Assembly (NCBI GenBank): GCA_021810045.1
Contig: JAJZJR010000001.1
Coordinates: forward strand, 186,001-250,000
Direction of reading: 5' to 3'
Length of the DNA: 64,000 bases
DNA from: Thermoplasmata archaeon
GTDB taxonomy: Archaea; Thermoplasmatota; Thermoplasmata; Thermoplasmatales; Thermoplasmataceae
Shown one piece after another: positions 44,806-51,969 of the stretch (positions within the stretch are counted from its first letter, which is position 1; the number at the start of each line of letters is the position of its first letter). A program made the translations under genes and the position numbers. The notes below the pieces were generated by a model that saw nothing but the letters and a program-made list of their open reading frames with translations, did not search any database and was not told the origin of the DNA.

Positions 44806-45030
44806 TTACTTGAGCAGTTTCATCAGGTTTTCCCTGCTCAAGCCAACCGATTTCATCAGGGAGTTCAATGTTCCTTTGTCAAGTTCGCTGTGATTGGGCA
44901 CAGATACAGACAAAGCATCTTCGGGACGTCTCAGAATTATGTGACTCCCTGTTTGATGTTCTTCCCTGAAGCCAATCTTTTTCAGAACTTTGATGAAATC
45001 CTTCCCGGAGATAATAGGAAGCTTAGGCAT
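44806..45030 (-). CDS. HicA-like mRNA interferase (toxin), copy 1
   Basis: 74 residues with the HicA double-stranded-RNA-binding-like fold: LPIISGKDFIKVLKKIGF, then GSHIILRRPE (the catalytic His lies in GSH) and a SVPNHSELDKGTLNSLMK end. It is expected to cleave mRNA and to be neutralised by the HicB partner, whose gene overlaps it by 8 bases. Order is antitoxin then toxin. Confidence 0.85.
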   Translation of the reverse strand: MPKLPIISGKDFIKVLKKIGFREEHQTGSHIILRRPEDALSVSVPNHSELDKGTLNSLMKSVGLSRENLMKLLK

Positions 45031-45292
45031 TTACCTCAATTTCCGTTTCTTCAGGAATTGGATCTCCATACTTTTTCTTGACCTCAAGAATGCCTTCCAG
45101 AGCCTCCCTAATGTTCTTCAATGCCTCTTCCCTGGTTTTCCCTTGGGAAACGCAACCCTTGACAGCCGGAACCGTGGCTACGATCCATCCATCTTCGCCG
45201 GGTTCCAGAACCACTCTGTACTTCAAGGTCATTGACTCTCCATTTCTATCTGCATATATACTCTTTTCCATTGTTTCGTTTTCCCGATTCAT
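45023..45292 (-). CDS. HicB-like antitoxin, copy 1
   Basis: 89 residues. The conserved HicB part (LKYRVVLEPGEDGWIVATVP, CVSQGKTREEALKNIREAL) begins at Met 45232; the first 20 residues (MNRENETMEKSIYADRNGES) include a TATA-like GAGTATATAT, so a shorter leaderless protein from 45232 is plausible. The pair looks complete. Very similar to copy 2 at 47881. Confidence 0.82.
   Translation of the reverse strand: MNRENETMEKSIYADRNGESMTLKYRVVLEPGEDGWIVATVPAVKGCVSQGKTREEALKNIREALEGILEVKKKYGDPIPEETEIEVNA
45244..45262 (-). promoter_or_regulatory. Internal promoter of hicB copy 1
   Basis: GAGTATATATGCAGATAG lies about 25 bases before the ATG at 45232. It resembles the promoter at 48104 (TATATATCCAGATAG) and those at 51976 and 53548. 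It would allow antitoxin production independent of the operon. Confidence 0.5.
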
Positions 45293-45305
45293 GGCAACAA
45301 AAAAA

Positions 45306-46253
45306 TTACTGCTCCATCCTTGGAGCTAATAGAAATTTAATTTCAGGCCGTTCATCCGCCATCTTGTCGGATGCCAGCTTGAATTCCGCAGTAAGCGGAT
45401 AATCGTTCTTGAAACTGGTCTTCACCTCATCCACGGTCTTCATTGCCTTGAACAATTTCAGGAGGTATTCCAGCGGGTAGCTGCTTCTTATGGGCTCATC
45501 GTCAGCACACACAATCTCCTTGATCATGTCTTTCGGGAAGTCAGCCTTGAATTCCCTGCTGTCGGCTATTGATTTCATTGTCAGTCCGTTTCTTGTAAGC
45601 TCGAAACGGATTGAATCTGAAACGTCTTCAGCACCCTTGAAAGACTCCCTCATTTCATAATGGCCCATTGTGAAACTGTTATTCGCCTCAATCTTCGGGA
45701 TCCTTGGCATTGTCACAACCGAAGGGTCCAGAAGCGTGTATTCCTTTACGAAAGGCCCGACGGATACAACTACCCTGTCCTTTGACCTTTCCAATGTAAC
45801 CAGGTCGTTCTTTGAACCTTTTGGGATGCTCTTTTTCCAGTCCTCCACGTCGAAGGCCCAGGTTGAAAGTTCGCCATCAAAGTGGTACTCTGAAAAGGCT
45901 GATTTTGGCATCTTCAATGCCAGCATAGCCACGTGTGCAGGGTCCACTGCAATAGCTTCTACCCCGTCAGGCCTGAACTGCAGCTTGACCTCAGTAACAA
46001 CCGTGTTAAAGAGTTCGAGCAGCTCCTTCAGCCTTGAGTAGGGTAAGCTAATCCTCCCTGGCGCATCTCCGGTCTCCGGTTCCTTCCTGGTTTCCTGTTT
46101 TGCTTCTGGAGTTTCCCTGGGCTCGTTCTGGCCCTCCACATGGACTTCCATAGTGGGCGTCTTCTTCCCCGCGTATTCTATTTCCTCCCTGGCAAATTCC
46201 GTCAGGGGTTTCGTTCTCCAGTATTCTTCTTCTATTTCTACCATATTTTTCAT
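45306..46253 (-). CDS. PCNA-like sliding clamp, copy 1
   Basis: 315 residues from ATG 46253. After about 65 disordered residues (TPEAKQETRKEPETG) a PCNA-type two-domain fold follows: GRISLPYSRLKELLELFNTVV, RPDGVEAIAVDPAHVAMLALKMP (the P-loop-like domain 1 pattern), and EIKFLLAPRMEQ at the end, where the PCNA C-terminus usually ends in a similar APR. Clamps slide on DNA and hold polymerase and other factors. RBS CCGGAG precedes it. Only about 200 residues are clamp-like. Confidence 0.85.
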   Translation of the reverse strand: MKNMVEIEEEYWRTKPLTEFAREEIEYAGKKTPTMEVHVEGQNEPRETPEAKQETRKEPETGDAPGRISLPYSRLKELLELFNTVVTEVKLQFRPDGVEAIAVDPAHVAMLALKMPKSAFSEYHFDGELSTWAFDVEDWKKSIPKGSKNDLVTLERSKDRVVVSVGPFVKEYTLLDPSVVTMPRIPKIEANNSFTMGHYEMRESFKGAEDVSDSIRFELTRNGLTMKSIADSREFKADFPKDMIKEIVCADDEPIRSSYPLEYLLKLFKAMKTVDEVKTSFKNDYPLTAEFKLASDKMADERPEIKFLLAPRMEQ

Positions 46254-46377
46254 GGCTCCGGTTCCCCTTTGCGGGGAACACAACATAAAAATGACCGCAT
46301 TCCAGGCAGGTCTTGCCAAGAATGTTCCCGAAAATTGTAGTTGTAGATTCAATGCATCCACAAATCGCACACTTCAT
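46048..46377 (-). CDS. Zinc-ribbon-like small open frame overlapping the clamp gene
   Basis: 109 residues in an open frame. The first 40 residues carry two Cys pairs (MKCAICGC and CLECGHFY), a plausible zinc ribbon. The remaining 70 residues overlap the clamp gene in another frame and look like shadow sequence. The T-tract box at 46285 is present, but the upstream frame has no stop there, unlike every other copy. A frameshift into the clamp frame would fuse the two. Confidence 0.35.
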   Translation of the reverse strand: MKCAICGCIESTTTIFGNILGKTCLECGHFYVVFPAKGNRSHEKYGRNRRRILENETPDGICQGGNRIRGEEDAHYGSPCGGPERAQGNSRSKTGNQEGTGDRRCARED

Positions 46378-46388
46378 GCAACAAAAAA

Positions 46389-46736
46389 TTAGGACACCAT
46401 GAGTAAATGTGCCTCATCCTGGTTTATCAAGGTTCCGTCAGAGAGTCTGTACTGCCTGTCCAGCCCATAATATGTGATGGACTTGATCATCTTTGGCTCC
46501 TTTGCAAAGATTGCCTTGAAAACTTTTCCATCCTTTTCCTGCCAGACTAAAGCCTGCTCGCTCCTGTCATAGACCTGCTTCAACCATGGTACCTGGTTAA
46601 GCCTCTCAACGGTATTCAGCTCCTTTGGGAGCTCCAGTTTCCGTTCCCTGGCCTTTCTTTCCCTGTCGAGGAGAATCCCTATGCAGGGACCCTCCACAGT
46701 TACGTTTGTTATCTTCTCTTCCTCCTGCTCCCCCAA
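46389..46736 (-). CDS. Hypothetical protein
   Basis: 115 residues with a Gln/Glu N-terminus, then KIKELPKELNTVERLNQVPWLK-type segments (short pieces only) and a beta-rich end. TTG start at 46736. Unknown. Confidence 0.5.
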   Translation of the reverse strand: MGEQEEEKITNVTVEGPCIGILLDRERKARERKLELPKELNTVERLNQVPWLKQVYDRSEQALVWQEKDGKVFKAIFAKEPKMIKSITYYGLDRQYRLSDGTLINQDEAHLLMVS

Positions 46737-46759
46737 TTTCCCGGAGGTGCAACAAAAAA

Positions 46760-47251
46760 TTAGCAGTAAAAGAACTGCCCTGCATAAGTTGCCAGGGCAT
46801 CCATTTCTTCCGAGTCTGCACCGAAATATTCAGTCCAGGGTGTTCCCCAGTCCTGGTATTCAATCCGTGCCCTCTCGGGCTCGTTGTGCGAATTCAATTC
46901 ACCGACAATCCTTACCGCAGGTCCACCTGTGCATAAGAGGATCTCGAATTCCTCAGGTTTAAGTTCCTCACCCGGACTTTGCCATCCGGATCGTACCTGA
47001 ACCGTTAGAGGATCTTCTGCGATCATCCTCTCTATTGCTTCTTCATCATGGTATTCTTCCCGCTCCTCTTCCGTAACTATGGTCTTTCCTGCCTCGTAAT
47101 GCAGGTTAAGCCCGTTGCAGATTTCTTCATCGGTGATTTCACATTCCTCGCCGCCAGTGCATTCAGAAGTGTGTTCCAGTCTTTTTACCATCTCAACAAT
47201 GCCTGCAAGCTGTGCTGCAGCCTGCGATCTTGCATGTTCATTTTCTTCCAA
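46760..47251 (-). CDS. Hypothetical acidic protein
   Basis: 163 residues, acidic (EEREEYHDEEAIERM). Contains a Cys-Gly-Gly segment (TSECTGGEECEITDEEICNG). TTG start at 47251 after a hairpin GTTCC/GGAAC. Unknown. Confidence 0.5.
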   Translation of the reverse strand: MEENEHARSQAAAQLAGIVEMVKRLEHTSECTGGEECEITDEEICNGLNLHYEAGKTIVTEEEREEYHDEEAIERMIAEDPLTVQVRSGWQSPGEELKPEEFEILLCTGGPAVRIVGELNSHNEPERARIEYQDWGTPWTEYFGADSEEMDALATYAGQFFYC

Positions 47252-47316
47252 AGTCTGTATTTTCTCACGTCCTGGTTCCCCTCATTTGAGAGGAACGCAA
47301 CAAAAAATTAAAAAAA

Positions 47317-47604
47317 TCAGTTTCTGGTTTCCAGTCTTGAAAGCCTTTCCTCGATTTCAGCAAATTTTTTGGCTGAATCGACTTTAACAAGGATCAGATC
47401 AATTTTGCCCTCGAGCTGGTCGAACCTGCTGTTGGTTACTTTCTCAAGAGCCCCAATCTTGATTTCCATAGCCTCGAACCTGGTGTTCACGTTCTTTTCC
47501 AGGCTCTCCACCCCGGCATCAATGGCCCTGATTTCGCCTTTCAGTTCTCCAATCTCGGGCATAAGAATGCTCCGGATCCATTTTCCTATGTTTACCACTC
47601 TCAT
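47317..47604 (-). CDS. Coiled-coil protein
   Basis: 95 residues, almost fully a coiled coil (GELKGEIRAIDAGVESLEKN, RFDQLEGKIDLILVKVDSAK). The N-terminus reads MRVVNIGKWIRSILMPEIG. Looks like a small fibre or scaffold-type protein. Unknown. Confidence 0.55.
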   Translation of the reverse strand: MRVVNIGKWIRSILMPEIGELKGEIRAIDAGVESLEKNVNTRFEAMEIKIGALEKVTNSRFDQLEGKIDLILVKVDSAKKFAEIEERLSRLETRN

Positions 47605-47663
47605 TCACCTATTCTTTTCAATGGATAAATAATTATCCAGTGTCCTTCCAGACACAACAAAAA

Positions 47664-47888
47664 TTACTTGAGCAGTTTCATAAGCTCGGTTCTGCTCAAA
47701 CCTGCATCCTTGATAAGACCGTTCAACGTTCCCTTGTCCAGTTCCTTGTGATCCGGAACGGATAACCTGAGTCCGTCTGTTTCCCTCTTGAGAATTATGT
47801 GGCTCCCGTTCTGCGATTTCATGATGAAGCCCATTTTGGTCAGGACCTTAGCGAGGTCTCTTCCCGATATCACGGGAAGCTTAGGCAT
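47664..47888 (-). CDS. HicA-like mRNA interferase, copy 2
   Basis: 74 residues, closely similar to copy 1 (LPVISGRDLAKVLTKMGF, GSHIILKRET, TGLSRTELMKLLK-type end). The GSH histidine is kept. It overlaps hicB copy 2 by 8 bases. Confidence 0.83.
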   Translation of the reverse strand: MPKLPVISGRDLAKVLTKMGFIMKSQNGSHIILKRETDGLRLSVPDHKELDKGTLNGLIKDAGLSRTELMKLLK

Positions 47889-48150
47889 TGATCACAACTT
47901 CCGTTTCTTCCGGAATGGGATCTCCGTCCTCTTTCATGTCCTCGATAATCGCCTGAAGTGCTTCAGTTATGTTCTTCAGGGCTTCTTCCCTGGTTTTCCC
48001 CTGGGACCAGCAGCCCTTGACCGCTGGCACGTGAGCCACGATCCAGCCGTCCTCTCCCGGCTCCAGAACCACTCTGTACTTCAGGCTCATTGAATCTCCA
48101 TTCCTATCTGGATATATACTCTTTTCCATTGTTCCGTTCTCACGATTCAT
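47881..48150 (-). CDS. HicB-like antitoxin, copy 2
   Basis: 89 residues with the same two-part design as copy 1 (MNRENGTMEKSIYPDRNGDS, then LKYRVVLEPGEDGWIVAHVP and CWSQGKTREEALKNITEAL). The TATA-like TATATATCCAGATAG at 48104 favours a start at Met 48090. The two hicAB pairs are about 2.9 kb apart. Confidence 0.8.
   Translation of the reverse strand: MNRENGTMEKSIYPDRNGDSMSLKYRVVLEPGEDGWIVAHVPAVKGCWSQGKTREEALKNITEALQAIIEDMKEDGDPIPEETEVVINA
48104..48120 (-). promoter_or_regulatory. Internal promoter of hicB copy 2
   Basis: TATATATCCAGATAG lies about 25 bases before Met 48090. It belongs to a recurrent promoter type in this element (TATATAYCCAGAYAG). Confidence 0.5.
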
Positions 48151-48167
48151 GGCAACAAAAAATTAGT

Positions 48168-49352
48168 TTAAATTCTGACTTTCTTGATCACGTCAAAGGT
48201 GTTCTTCTTTGGGGGCTTCAGCAGCATGTATACAAATGTGCCTCCCTCGTAGAAGGCTATTGGAATCAGCATCAAGGCCATCCAGATGGCATACTTCCTG
48301 TTGGTGTTGAAAACACCATACTCATAAATGGCCAGGGACATAACAAGGTTGTACACGCCCCCGATTGTGTAAAACAGGGGCAGTCTGGTCCCCAGCAATG
48401 CATCGATGAACCAGAATGTCATTCCGATGATTCCGGCCCATCCAACTGCATATCTGTACAGGATAAACGCCATTGCCTTTCTGTCAAGGCCATGTATGGT
48501 TTCCCTGTTGTTCATTATGCTGTAGGTCCATCTTCTCCTCTGCCTGTAAAAGTCCACCACACTCGTTGGTGGACTGATGTACACGTAATCAGGGATGTAC
48601 CCAAAGGTATATCCCCTGGCGGGCAGGCTAATGCCCATTATGAGATCCTCAGCGCCATATCCGCCGTAATCCCATCCAATTTCATGCTCCACGTCAGCCC
48701 TGATCACCAATCCCTCTCCGTGAATCAGTTTAGGCTTCCCCTTTTCGTTAAAATTCCTGCAGTATATCTCACAGTCAGACACTCTGATCATGTCTGCCAG
48801 GGTGCTCATGAGATGTATCCCGTAACCACGCAGCCTTATGCTGCCCTGTCCGGCATGGGTTTCCATTGTTTCAACAAATCTCACATAGGACTCATTCACA
48901 ACCGAATCGTCGTCAAGGTGGACAATGTAAGTTTCACTTCCATATCCAAGCCTGTGAAGGTATTCAATCCCATACTGCAGGGCCCTCATTTTCTTGAATG
49001 ATTCATTCCTTGTCCTGTACCCGAGGGGAACGACTATCTGCTTTGCCGAGTAGGCAAACCTGTCATATTCCTCCTTGAGCACATAAAGGTCAAGCTCTGT
49101 CCTGAAGGCTCTTACTTTCTTTATAATGTCTTCAACAACTTCCGGGTTCTGGCCGTTGGTAACAATCTCCACCAGGACTCTCCGTCCATCTGGCCTCTGT
49201 TTCCCAGGTTTGTTGAACCTGTGTACCCTTGCCTTAATCATGGCATATAAACTGAATGTTGTTATGGGGAAGTACATCACCATAAACATTCCCACTAATA
49301 TTTCTGCTAAATACGCAAAAATTCCTCCTGGCCGCTCTTCACGGCGCGACAA
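48168..49352 (-). CDS. Membrane glycosyltransferase, GT2 family
   Basis: 394 residues. A GT-A core has IVTNGQNPEVVEDIIKKVR, the DDD metal motif IVHLDDDSVVNESY, the acceptor site DYGGYGAEDLIMG, and the RQRRRW (QxxRW) end of processive GT2 enzymes. One N-terminal and about four C-terminal transmembrane helices follow. It probably builds a polysaccharide or glycoprotein glycan at the membrane. The precise start is unclear: AGGAGG precedes an in-frame ATT; TTG 49352 lies inside the T-tract box. Confidence 0.85.
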   Translation of the reverse strand: MSRREERPGGIFAYLAEILVGMFMVMYFPITTFSLYAMIKARVHRFNKPGKQRPDGRRVLVEIVTNGQNPEVVEDIIKKVRAFRTELDLYVLKEEYDRFAYSAKQIVVPLGYRTRNESFKKMRALQYGIEYLHRLGYGSETYIVHLDDDSVVNESYVRFVETMETHAGQGSIRLRGYGIHLMSTLADMIRVSDCEIYCRNFNEKGKPKLIHGEGLVIRADVEHEIGWDYGGYGAEDLIMGISLPARGYTFGYIPDYVYISPPTSVVDFYRQRRRWTYSIMNNRETIHGLDRKAMAFILYRYAVGWAGIIGMTFWFIDALLGTRLPLFYTIGGVYNLVMSLAIYEYGVFNTNRKYAIWMALMLIPIAFYEGGTFVYMLLKPPKKNTFDVIKKVRI

Positions 49353-49356
49353 AAAA

Positions 49357-49746
49357 TTACATCCTGTTCACGCGGCCCTTTTCCACCTCAAAGAAGTGGA
49401 AAGGCATGTTGCTGTAAACTTCCTCAAAAATGTCTTCCATCTTCACCCATTGGCCGTCTCCGTAGTCCGGAAGAAAAACAAATGCTTCCCCGGGATCCGT
49501 TGAGATTATCTCCTTGATGTTGGGGTATTCGTCAAATCCCCTGGAAGATATTTTCCTGGAATTCTTTTCCCACCTGTTCATCCGTGCGTGATCAAAGGAT
49601 GCCGCTGTACGTTTGGGAAACCTGTCGTCGAAGCTGAATTCAGCATCCGTTTCAGCAAATTTTCTCGGCTTCCTGAATGCAGTCTGCCCCGACTGTCTCT
49701 TCCTGGCTTCCTCTTCTTTCTTTTCCTGAATGGTTATTTCTCCCAT
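49357..49746 (-). CDS. Hypothetical protein
   Basis: 129 residues, charged, starting MGEITIQEKKEEEARKRQSG; ATG 49746 two bases after GTCGC. Unknown. Confidence 0.5.
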   Translation of the reverse strand: MGEITIQEKKEEEARKRQSGQTAFRKPRKFAETDAEFSFDDRFPKRTAASFDHARMNRWEKNSRKISSRGFDEYPNIKEIISTDPGEAFVFLPDYGDGQWVKMEDIFEEVYSNMPFHFFEVEKGRVNRM

Positions 49747-49758
49747 TGCGACAAAAAA

Positions 49759-50070
49759 TTACAATTCATGTGTTGGCGTATTTGTTGTCAGGATCTCCCT
49801 GCTTGCAGGGATCATGTGTTCGTTCAGTATGTGCTCGTCCCAGTCCTCTACGGGAAAGACCTTCTCACAATCCGTGTCAAATACATAGGCTCCGTCCGGG
49901 ACTCCCATCAGTGTAGCCCCAAGCAGCCTGTATTCATCATCGAAGATCTCATAGTTTTCAGGGGAGAATTCCTTGAATCTCACCCTTGATTTCTGGCGTC
50001 GCCTGTGATCCCACTTGCCAACCCTTGTCTTCTTTATGTTTGCATCAAAATCAAACCCGGTGTCTTCCAT
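49759..50070 (-). CDS. Hypothetical protein
   Basis: 103 residues with N-terminal MEDTGFDFDANIKKTRVGKW and a C-terminal proline/threonine part. ATG 50070 after GTTGCGGTGAATAA. Unknown. Confidence 0.5.
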   Translation of the reverse strand: MEDTGFDFDANIKKTRVGKWDHRRRQKSRVRFKEFSPENYEIFDDEYRLLGATLMGVPDGAYVFDTDCEKVFPVEDWDEHILNEHMIPASREILTTNTPTHEL

Positions 50071-50099
50071 TTATTCACCGCAACAAAAAATTAAAAAAT

Positions 50100-50909
50100 T
50101 TAGTTTGGGACTTTCGGACTTACGAGGTAATACCCCTTTATCCTGTATTCGTGCTGCCTGTTCTTTACCGGCAGCCTTACGCTCATCTTCATGGGTTCGT
50201 TTGTCTTGAACCTCACCAGGAGCTCTGCATCCTGCATCAGTTTCATGGTCTTCAGCAGGAAATCAGTCTGAAACAGGGCTTCCTCGCCCTCCGGGAAAGT
50301 GTTCTTCTCCCCCGTCACTATGATTTCCTCTGTCTTGTCGTCCCTTTTCCCTGATAGCTGCAGAACCACCTGGCCTTTTGCTTTTATCGTCTTTAGGCGT
50401 ATGTCCTCTGCGTCCATGTCGTCCAGATTCTTTATGGCTGTGTACAGAGCTTTTCCATCAACTCTCATACCATAGGGCATGTTCAGCTCAGGGATGAATA
50501 TCTCATTGGGAGAATAAACCGTCCCAATCTCTTTTGTGTGTCCGTCCCCGGCTTCAACAGTGATCTTTTCCCCGGCCTTCCTGAATTTCAGCATTGCCCC
50601 CGATCCAAGGTCGTTTGTTACGCTCCTGAAATCGTCAGGGTCAATTGCAAAGGTCTGCTCCCCATCGTATTCAAAGAACTCAAGGTCTTTCTTGTTCAGG
50701 AAAAATATCCCGATTCTTGTCTTGTACTGGTCAGCTGCGTAAAACCTCACGCCGCTGCCGCTAACATTCATGATTACCTCTTCAGCGTCCATTGCATACG
50801 GGAAGAACTTCATGATCTTCCTGAGTGCAGCCTGTTCCACAACGAAGGCTGCGTTCTCTCCTGTTGCTGTCCTTTCCATTTCCGGTACTACTTCTGTAGT
50901 TTCCACCAT
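50100..50909 (-). CDS. PCNA-like sliding clamp, copy 2
   Basis: About 269 residues from ATG 50909. Clamp features: AFVVEQAALRKIMKFFPYAMDAEEVIMNVSGSG, VRFYAADQYKTRIGIFF, the inter-domain AIDPDDFRSVTNDL and a C-terminal EYRIKGYYLVSPKVPN. It differs clearly from copy 1. Two clamps on one element could act as a homo- or heteromeric ring. Confidence 0.75.
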   Translation of the reverse strand: MVETTEVVPEMERTATGENAAFVVEQAALRKIMKFFPYAMDAEEVIMNVSGSGVRFYAADQYKTRIGIFFLNKKDLEFFEYDGEQTFAIDPDDFRSVTNDLGSGAMLKFRKAGEKITVEAGDGHTKEIGTVYSPNEIFIPELNMPYGMRVDGKALYTAIKNLDDMDAEDIRLKTIKAKGQVVLQLSGKRDDKTEEIIVTGEKNTFPEGEEALFQTDFLLKTMKLMQDAELLVRFKTNEPMKMSVRLPVKNRQHEYRIKGYYLVSPKVPN

Positions 50910-50954
50910 TTTTTCAAATCCTGGCCTCCCGCTCTCCGGGAGACGCAACAAAAA

Positions 50955-51134
50955 TTACAGGTCCTCGTATGGACCGTTCTGCTCGTGTATGTATGCGGGT
51001 CTGCCCTCGTAGTCCTGAGTTCTTCCGAGGTCCATGACGTCATAATCAACCACCCTGACCTTTACTCCTGCAGGCACACTGACGATGTTGGGCATTCCGC
51101 TTTCTATTTCAATTACCACTTCGTTTTCATCCAT
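50955..51134 (-). CDS. Small hypothetical protein
   Basis: 59 residues starting MDENEVVIEIESGMPNIVSV and containing GVKVRVVDYDVMDLG, a pattern of small all-beta phage and plasmid proteins (P-V-R-V-V-D-Y-D). ATG is preceded by GGGGAGC and a GAGA-loop hairpin. Function unknown. Confidence 0.55.
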   Translation of the reverse strand: MDENEVVIEIESGMPNIVSVPAGVKVRVVDYDVMDLGRTQDYEGRPAYIHEQNGPYEDL

Positions 51135-51182
51135 GTTAATCAGCTCCCCTGTCTCCAGGGACGCAACATATTTTCGTATGTG

Positions 51183-51226
51183 CTAAAACGCAAAAAGGGC
51201 GACCCCCCTTGCGGAAGGCCGCCCTT
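51183..51226 (-). terminator. Hairpin terminator at the end of RNA stretch 1
   Basis: AAGGGCG and CGCCCTT pair around a GCAA-containing inner arm, followed by TTTTTGCGTTTTA, the same tail as at 41203. It closes the noncoding stretch above it before the clamp operon begins. Confidence 0.72.
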
Positions 51227-51610
51227 AATGCATTGGAAAGACCATTCCTCACAGGTTCCATTTGGGTTTCCCCTCCTGGTCATATCCTGCAATTCCTGAT
51301 CCCGATGGAAGATCAGATGTGCATCCATAGTGCACACATTAGAGTCTGCTTTGTGTCTCATGGTAGACGGACTCCATTAGTCCGGCCGTAACACTCCACA
51401 GGTGCGTCAGGGAACGTGAATCCCCTGATGCTAATGAAATGGAGCCTCATGCGGCTCTATTCCCTCACTTCTGCTCTTAGCGACACGGAGAGGTGCTACC
51501 TCTCCTTGCTTCTTTTTTCAGCTTATGGTTGCCTCACATGTCAGTGTTTCAATCCACACGCCACAAAAAGGCGTGACTGTTTGGTTCACATCTCAGTAAG
51601 CCCATAACGC
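51227..51610 (-). ncRNA. Structured RNA stretch 1
   Basis: About 380 bases without a convincing gene but with a row of perfect hairpins: CACGCC/GGCGTG at 51557-51575, GAGAGGT/ACCTCTC at 51488-51504, a 5-base core GAGCC/GGCTC at 51442-51457, TCAGGG/CCCTGA at 51407-51428, GGACT/AGTCC at 51369-51383. It ends at the terminator 51183. Minus orientation is inferred from the terminator and neighbours. The CRISPR-like repeat lies in it. Confidence 0.6.
51546..51577 (-). CRISPR. Solitary CRISPR-repeat-like unit, type I-C layout
   Basis: On the minus strand the 32 bases read GTCACGCC, TTTTTGT, GGCGTG, TGGATTGAAAC. That is the I-C pattern GTCRC, a short hairpin, then GTGGATTGAAAC as the 3' handle. No second repeat follows at spacer distance, and no cas gene is in the window. 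It lies inside structured RNA stretch 1, just below the T-tract box at 51610. It could be a viral solitary repeat unit (RNA anti-CRISPR) or a remnant of a mini-array. Confidence 0.65.
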
Positions 51611-51639
51611 AACATAATTATGTTCAGGCATCGGGCAAC

Positions 51640-51960
51640 TACATCCATTGTGTAGTTCAGCAGCCGTTCAGGATCGCTGTGTCGTTCTGGACTGTCCATT
51701 GCAGGCCGGAACAGTAAACCTCAGCTCTCCCAATTTCCCTTTACCAAACGGTAAAGGGCCTGCTCGCCCGTCCGAAGACAGGCTCCCTTGCAATCCGTCA
51801 AGTTCACGGACATCCTTTCGGATGAGAGTTTTATGCCCATCGTAACACTCTTCAGTGCTTCCTCCCTCGTGGCCCTCCCCACAGTTTCCTGCGAGTCCGG
51901 TGCGGGCTTTTCTCTTTGCGACATTGGGCATGCTTGCCATCAGGCTTTCACTCCCAAGCT
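51640..51960 (-). ncRNA. Structured RNA stretch 2
   Basis: A promoter (see 51976) leads into hairpins CATCC/GGATG with GAAA loop at 51811-51824, TCCGT/ACGGA at 51794-51810, a 7-pair arm with UUCG loop at 51766-51783 (a G-U pair forms only on the minus strand), CCCTTTACC/GGTAAAGGG at 51737-51758, and AACTACA/TGTAGTT at 51637-51657. Two overlapping open frames (90 and 67 codons) start here, one after GGAGTGAAAGCCTGATGG, so a short protein is not excluded. Confidence 0.55.
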
Positions 51961-51969
51961 ACATGTCAA

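Noticed and set aside
46258-46282. Type I-E-like repeat (GTGTTCCCCGC then GGGGAACCG)
   Set aside because: It is shorter than a I-E repeat, one of a series of GNRA-type hairpins, and its likeness comes from the stem alone.
51546-51577. A regular CRISPR array around the repeat
   Set aside because: No second repeat was found at 60-75 base spacing on either side, and there are no cas genes. It is therefore treated as a solitary unit.
51180-51960. Protein-coding genes of 73, 90 and 67 codons on the minus strand in the structured stretches
   Set aside because: The composition is unlike neighbouring proteins, the frames overlap each other, and the DNA is explained better by perfect hairpins with GNRA or UUCG loops. 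One of them follows a good ribosome site, so it is kept as an open question.
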